From NCBI GenBank assembly GCA_936924235.1, contig CAKZHN010000503.1, positions 1 through 33,669 on the forward strand: a stretch of DNA of 33,669 bases. Direction: 5' to 3'. Shown piece after piece: positions 31,125-33,669 of this stretch (within the stretch, counting starts at the first letter, position 1; each line of letters opens with the position of its first letter). The notes under the pieces were generated by a model. It did no database searches and was not told where the DNA came from. It saw only the letters and a program-made list of their open reading frames with translations. The stretch is from an uncultured Rhodoplanes sp. (GTDB taxonomy: Bacteria > Pseudomonadota > Alphaproteobacteria > Rhizobiales > Xanthobacteraceae). Position numbers and translations under genes: made by a program.

Positions 31125-32387
31125 TCAGAACCGGGAGAGCCTCGGCGCCCTCAAACGACGCCAGGGAAAAACGGCCATGACCGCCAGGACCAGCAGGCCG
31201 AGGCTCAGGCCCCATCGGACACGCTCGCGCGCCCGTGCCCGGACCTCGGTCATGACGAACTGCTCGCCCTTGTGCATCTCGCCGTAGGATTTCAGGAACG
31301 AGGAGATGCGCGCGAGCGCGAAATCGTCGAGCGCCGCGCCTTCGGTGCGCGTGCGCTTTTCCATGTCGTTCAGTTGCTCGGCTTCGGCGCGGTAGCGTTC
31401 GGCATAGGCGCTGGCGTCGAGAAATGTGGCCTCCTCGACGGGCGTGAAATAGAGGTGGCGCAGCGACGGCACGGCGTATTCCATCAGGTCGAGGAGCGGC
31501 TGGTCGGCCCGCGGCGCCGCTACGAGCTGCACCGCGGAGCTTGCCAGGATCGCGGCCACGCTCCAGCGGGCGGTTGCCGCCGCGATCCGCCATGCACGCG
31601 CGCGGCTGTCCGGCAGGAATGCGCGGACGAGCCCTGCTAAAACGAGCGCAGCGCCGAACGAGCACACCATTGCGGCGCCGGTCGGCAGATCCAGCACAAA
31701 GGAGACCGCGAGGCCCGCGGCGCTGGTCAGGCTGCCGGTGACCCATCCGATCGCGAGCTGCTTGCCCTGCGACGACGCGAACAGGACGCCGATGGAAGCG
31801 GGCACGATCAGGAACGAGAACACCAGCAGCACGCCGGCGATCGCGACCGAGCTCGTGACCACGACGCCGAAGCTTGCATAGAACACGAATTCCCAGAGCA
31901 GCGAGCCTGTGCCGGTGAGCCTGCCGCGCAGCAGCCAAAGCAGCAGCCCTACCACGACGTAGAGCGGCGCGACGACGGCGATGTCGTTGATGCCGCTGGT
32001 CAGGATGTTTCCGGTCAGGATCTGCTTCAGATGCTCGGCGCCCTGCGGCGCCCGGTCAATGAGCAGGATCGCCGCCGCGGCGGCAACCACGTAAATGACG
32101 CCGATCAGCGCCTCCTGCGGCACCCGGCCGGACCAGGCGCGCGTGAACGCGAGCAGCACGGCCGCGAGCAGCGTGAAGGCAAGCGAATAGCCGTAGGTCG
32201 CCGCGCTCTGGGCCGGATGGCCCAGCATGAACGCAATCGTCGCGCCGAGCGCCGCGATCTGCGCCAGCGCCAGGTCGACGAAGATGACTTTGCGGGCGAG
32301 CACCTGGATGCCGAAATAGGCGTGGATGCCGACGAGGCACACCGACACCAGGAACGCCGGCCAGAGGAATGCGAGAGCTTCGATCAT
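31125..32387 (-). CDS. ABC-3 (ZnuB-like) metal permease with C-terminal extension
   Basis: Residues 1-258 of this 420-residue protein are an ABC-3 family permease (PF00950) for Zn or Mn, with about eight spans, HAYFGIQVLARKVIFVDLALAQ near the start and SSVAIAGVLLVFSFLIVPAS (180-199). A typical ZnuB stops at about 260-290 residues. Here an extra span follows (about 272-291), then a polar segment (about 292-388) rich in Glu, Arg and Ala with a likely coiled coil (DASAYAERYRAEAEQLNDMEKR), and a final span (391-408) with a basic tail. Its ATG overlaps the upstream stop of the binding-protein gene (ATGA, 32384-32387), so a much longer frame from 33038 is rejected. The ATPase gene is not in the window. 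Confidence 0.9.
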   Translation of the reverse strand: MIEALAFLWPAFLVSVCLVGIHAYFGIQVLARKVIFVDLALAQIAALGATIAFMLGHPAQSAATYGYSLAFTLLAAVLLAFTRAWSGRVPQEALIGVIYVVAAAAAILLIDRAPQGAEHLKQILTGNILTSGINDIAVVAPLYVVVGLLLWLLRGRLTGTGSLLWEFVFYASFGVVVTSSVAIAGVLLVFSFLIVPASIGVLFASSQGKQLAIGWVTGSLTSAAGLAVSFVLDLPTGAAMVCSFGAALVLAGLVRAFLPDSRARAWRIAAATARWSVAAILASSAVQLVAAPRADQPLLDLMEYAVPSLRHLYFTPVEEATFLDASAYAERYRAEAEQLNDMEKRTRTEGAALDDFALARISSFLKSYGEMHKGEQFVMTEVRARARERVRWGLSLGLLVLAVMAVFPWRRLRAPRLSRF

Positions 32388-33355
32388 CGCGCCACAGCGG
32401 CGGCGAGCGCGCCGATGTTGGTGTCGAACAGCGACAGGTAGTCGTCGGTCCCTGGCAGCGCGCCGACCGAGGCCGCCAGCGTCACGACCTTGGCGCCGGC
32501 CTTGCCCGCGACGAAGGCCGCGTCGCGCTCCGGCTCGTGCGGCTCGCGCACGACGATCCGCACGCCGCGTGTACGCATGGTCTCGATGATCCCGGCGAGG
32601 TGCGAAGGAGACGGCGGCACGCCGGGCTTGATCTCGATGAAGCCTGCGAAATCGAGCCGGAAGCGGCGCGCGAAATAGGGCCAGCTGTTGTGGTAGGCGA
32701 CGAGGGGAACGGCTTTCAGCGGCGCGAGCTTGGCCTCCCAGTCCGCAAGCCGCGCCTGCAGCCGGGCGACGAAGGACGCGCGATTGGCTTCGTAGGTGGA
32801 GGCGTTGCCCGGGTCGACGCGCGCCAGGCCTTCGGCAATCGTGCCGGCGATGATCTCGGCGTTCTTCGGGTCGAGCCAGTAGTGTGGATTGCCGCTGCCG
32901 TGGGCGTGGCCGTCGCCCGGACCGACGCTCATGCCGCGCAGCTCCAGCGTCGCGATGGCAAACGACGCATCGACATAGGCCGGCCCGCCGCGGCCGATCT
33001 CGGCCTTGCCGGCCTGCGCCAGCAGGCGATCGAGCCACAGGTCGTAGTCGAGCCCCACGCGCACGACCATGTCGGCGTTCTTCAGGCGCAGCACATCCTG
33101 CGGCCTCGGCTGGTATTCCTCGGCATCGAGGTTCGGCGGCACGAGGCTTATCACCGCGACCCGATCGCCGCCGACCGCTTCGGTGAGGCTGCTCAGGTCG
33201 GTGGTCGTGGTCACCACCTGAACGCGACTTTGCGCGAGCCCCGGCGACGCCAGGGCAAGCGCACCGGCAAGCCAGGCAGCGATGAACGCGACACGCGACA
33301 CGGCCACTCTCGAAAGCGGACGGGCCGCGTTGGCGGCCCGTCCCGGGTCCGTCAT
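32384..33355 (-). CDS. ZnuA-like metal-binding ABC receptor
   Basis: A 323-residue precursor with a signal peptide (about 15-42, cleavage after GLAQ). It belongs to the ZnuA/TroA-type family (PF01297), with VVTTTTDLSSLTEAVGGDRV, NADMVVRVGLDYDLWLDRLL and GNPHYWLDPKNAEII. Usual metal ligands are an N-terminal His in DPHxYxP, then two His and one acid. Here His158 (NPHYWLDP) and His222 (YHNSWPYF) are present, but the first position reads DAEEYQP, with Glu79 where His is expected. A short His-containing loop (GDGHAHGSG, 147-155) replaces the long His-rich loop of many ZnuA proteins. The metal may thus be Mn, Fe or Zn with altered affinity. Its ATG overlaps the previous stop (33352-33355), so the longer frame from 33436 is rejected. 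Confidence 0.9.
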   Translation of the reverse strand: MTDPGRAANAARPLSRVAVSRVAFIAAWLAGALALASPGLAQSRVQVVTTTTDLSSLTEAVGGDRVAVISLVPPNLDAEEYQPRPQDVLRLKNADMVVRVGLDYDLWLDRLLAQAGKAEIGRGGPAYVDASFAIATLELRGMSVGPGDGHAHGSGNPHYWLDPKNAEIIAGTIAEGLARVDPGNASTYEANRASFVARLQARLADWEAKLAPLKAVPLVAYHNSWPYFARRFRLDFAGFIEIKPGVPPSPSHLAGIIETMRTRGVRIVVREPHEPERDAAFVAGKAGAKVVTLAASVGALPGTDDYLSLFDTNIGALAAAVAR

Positions 33356-33669
33356 TTCTTGCTGGCGACCCAGATGCTCTTGGGCATCACGCAGTGCACG
33401 TTCTTCTCGGTGTCCGAGATCGCGCCGACCCGGCAATCCATCGCGGCGCTGGCGAGGCCGTAGGCGTCGAGGCGGGCGATCTTCTTCTCGGTCTCGAGCA
33501 GCTTGATCATGCCCATCGAGGCGTCGTTCATCGCCTTGTTCAGGTCGGGATCCTTGGCGTGCGCCACGTAGTACTTCGACGTCTCCTTGGTCGGACGCTC
33601 CATGTCTTCCTTGGCGCGCGGATTCTTCGGATTGAGGCAGTGGATGCCTTTCTTGATGTTGACGACCTG
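33352..33669 (-). CDS. Unknown protein, N-terminus outside the window
   Basis: The frame runs open through the right edge and gives at least 105 residues, so an ATG at 33603 would be an internal methionine. I do not recognise the family. The visible part has three cysteines (KKGIHCLNPKNPRA, AAMDCRVG, KNVHCVMPKS), two of them next to histidines, and an otherwise helical, polar middle. Two His-Cys pairs might bind metal, which would suit the following metal-uptake genes. Its TGA overlaps the ATG of the ZnuA-like gene, so it is translationally coupled to it and the three genes form one operon. Whether a signal peptide exists cannot be seen. Confidence 0.75.
   Translation of the reverse strand, partial: QVVNIKKGIHCLNPKNPRAKEDMERPTKETSKYYVAHAKDPDLNKAMNDASMGMIKLLETEKKIARLDAYGLASAAMDCRVGAISDTEKNVHCVMPKSIWVASKK

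Noticed and set aside
31110..31271. 16-base direct repeat CGAACTGCTCGCCCTT at 31110-31125 and 31256-31271
   Set aside because: Similarity stops outside the 16 bases; one copy spans the permease stop and the other codes for KGEQF, so chance or a very small duplication is enough to explain it.
32388..33038. 217-residue N-terminal extension of the metal permease frame
   Set aside because: This part is Arg-rich and overlaps the ZnuA-like gene in another frame; the ATGA overlap fixes the true start at 32387.
1..33669. CRISPR arrays, tRNA or rRNA genes, insertion sequences, prophage or toxin-antitoxin genes
   Set aside because: I found no regularly spaced repeats, no tRNA-like cloverleaf sequence, and no transposase, integrase or phage motif in the frames I read; this was by eye, without covariance models.

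Overview
The window reads as chromosomal DNA of a high-GC alphaproteobacterium, most likely of the order Hyphomicrobiales (Bradyrhizobium, Rhodopseudomonas or Xanthobacteraceae-like). The reasons are the codon bias, the many Bug/TctC-type and PF04392-type solute-binding proteins, a DUF2336 protein, a CtrA-like TTAA-N7-TTAA site, and short palindromic intergenic repeats that I recall from such genomes. I see no rRNA, tRNA, CRISPR array, insertion sequence or phage gene. Taxonomy is inferred from style and not from a search.

Layout. 1-2399: palindromic repeat and hairpin, then a membrane hybrid histidine kinase/response regulator on the minus strand. 2629-4300: a YkuD L,D-transpeptidase and an AapJ-like amino-acid-binding protein. 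4375-4812 (minus): a small single-span membrane protein. 5085-8509: a tight three-gene run of MFS transporter, HExxH metallopeptidase and D-Ala-D-Ala-ligase-like ATP-grasp enzyme. This is the best candidate in the window for an undescribed pathway. 8828-12456: TauE/SafE permease, membrane-anchored SleB-type cell-wall hydrolase with a long Pro/Ala/Glu/Lys linker, VOC protein and MsrB. 12653-14666: patatin-like phospholipase and acetoacetate decarboxylase, separated by a palindromic repeat. 14843-19173: a Cache-PAS-GGDEF-EAL protein behind a CtrA-like site, followed by a DUF2336 protein.

19224-26959 looks catabolic: a methyltransferase-like DUF938 protein and an SDR dehydrogenase (minus), a class A FAD monooxygenase (plus), then two divergent runs. 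One (minus) encodes an ABM-fold protein, a Bug receptor, an amidohydrolase and a six-cysteine secreted protein. The other (plus) encodes a 39-residue membrane peptide, an EthD-like protein and a second Bug receptor. Together they suggest uptake and oxidative breakdown of an aromatic or other organic acid; the substrate cannot be read from the sequence.

26960-31063 is visibly less GC-rich. It holds a GAF-PAS histidine kinase, a remnant of a Bug gene 3' end resembling the intact Bug gene just upstream of the kinase, and two tandem PF04392 solute-binding genes with nearly identical 5' ends. A 15-base motif recurs upstream of all three intact genes. 31125-33669 (minus) is a translationally coupled metal-uptake-like operon: an unknown protein cut by the window edge, a ZnuA-like binding protein with Glu where the first ligand His is expected, and an ABC-3 permease with an unusual C-terminal extension.
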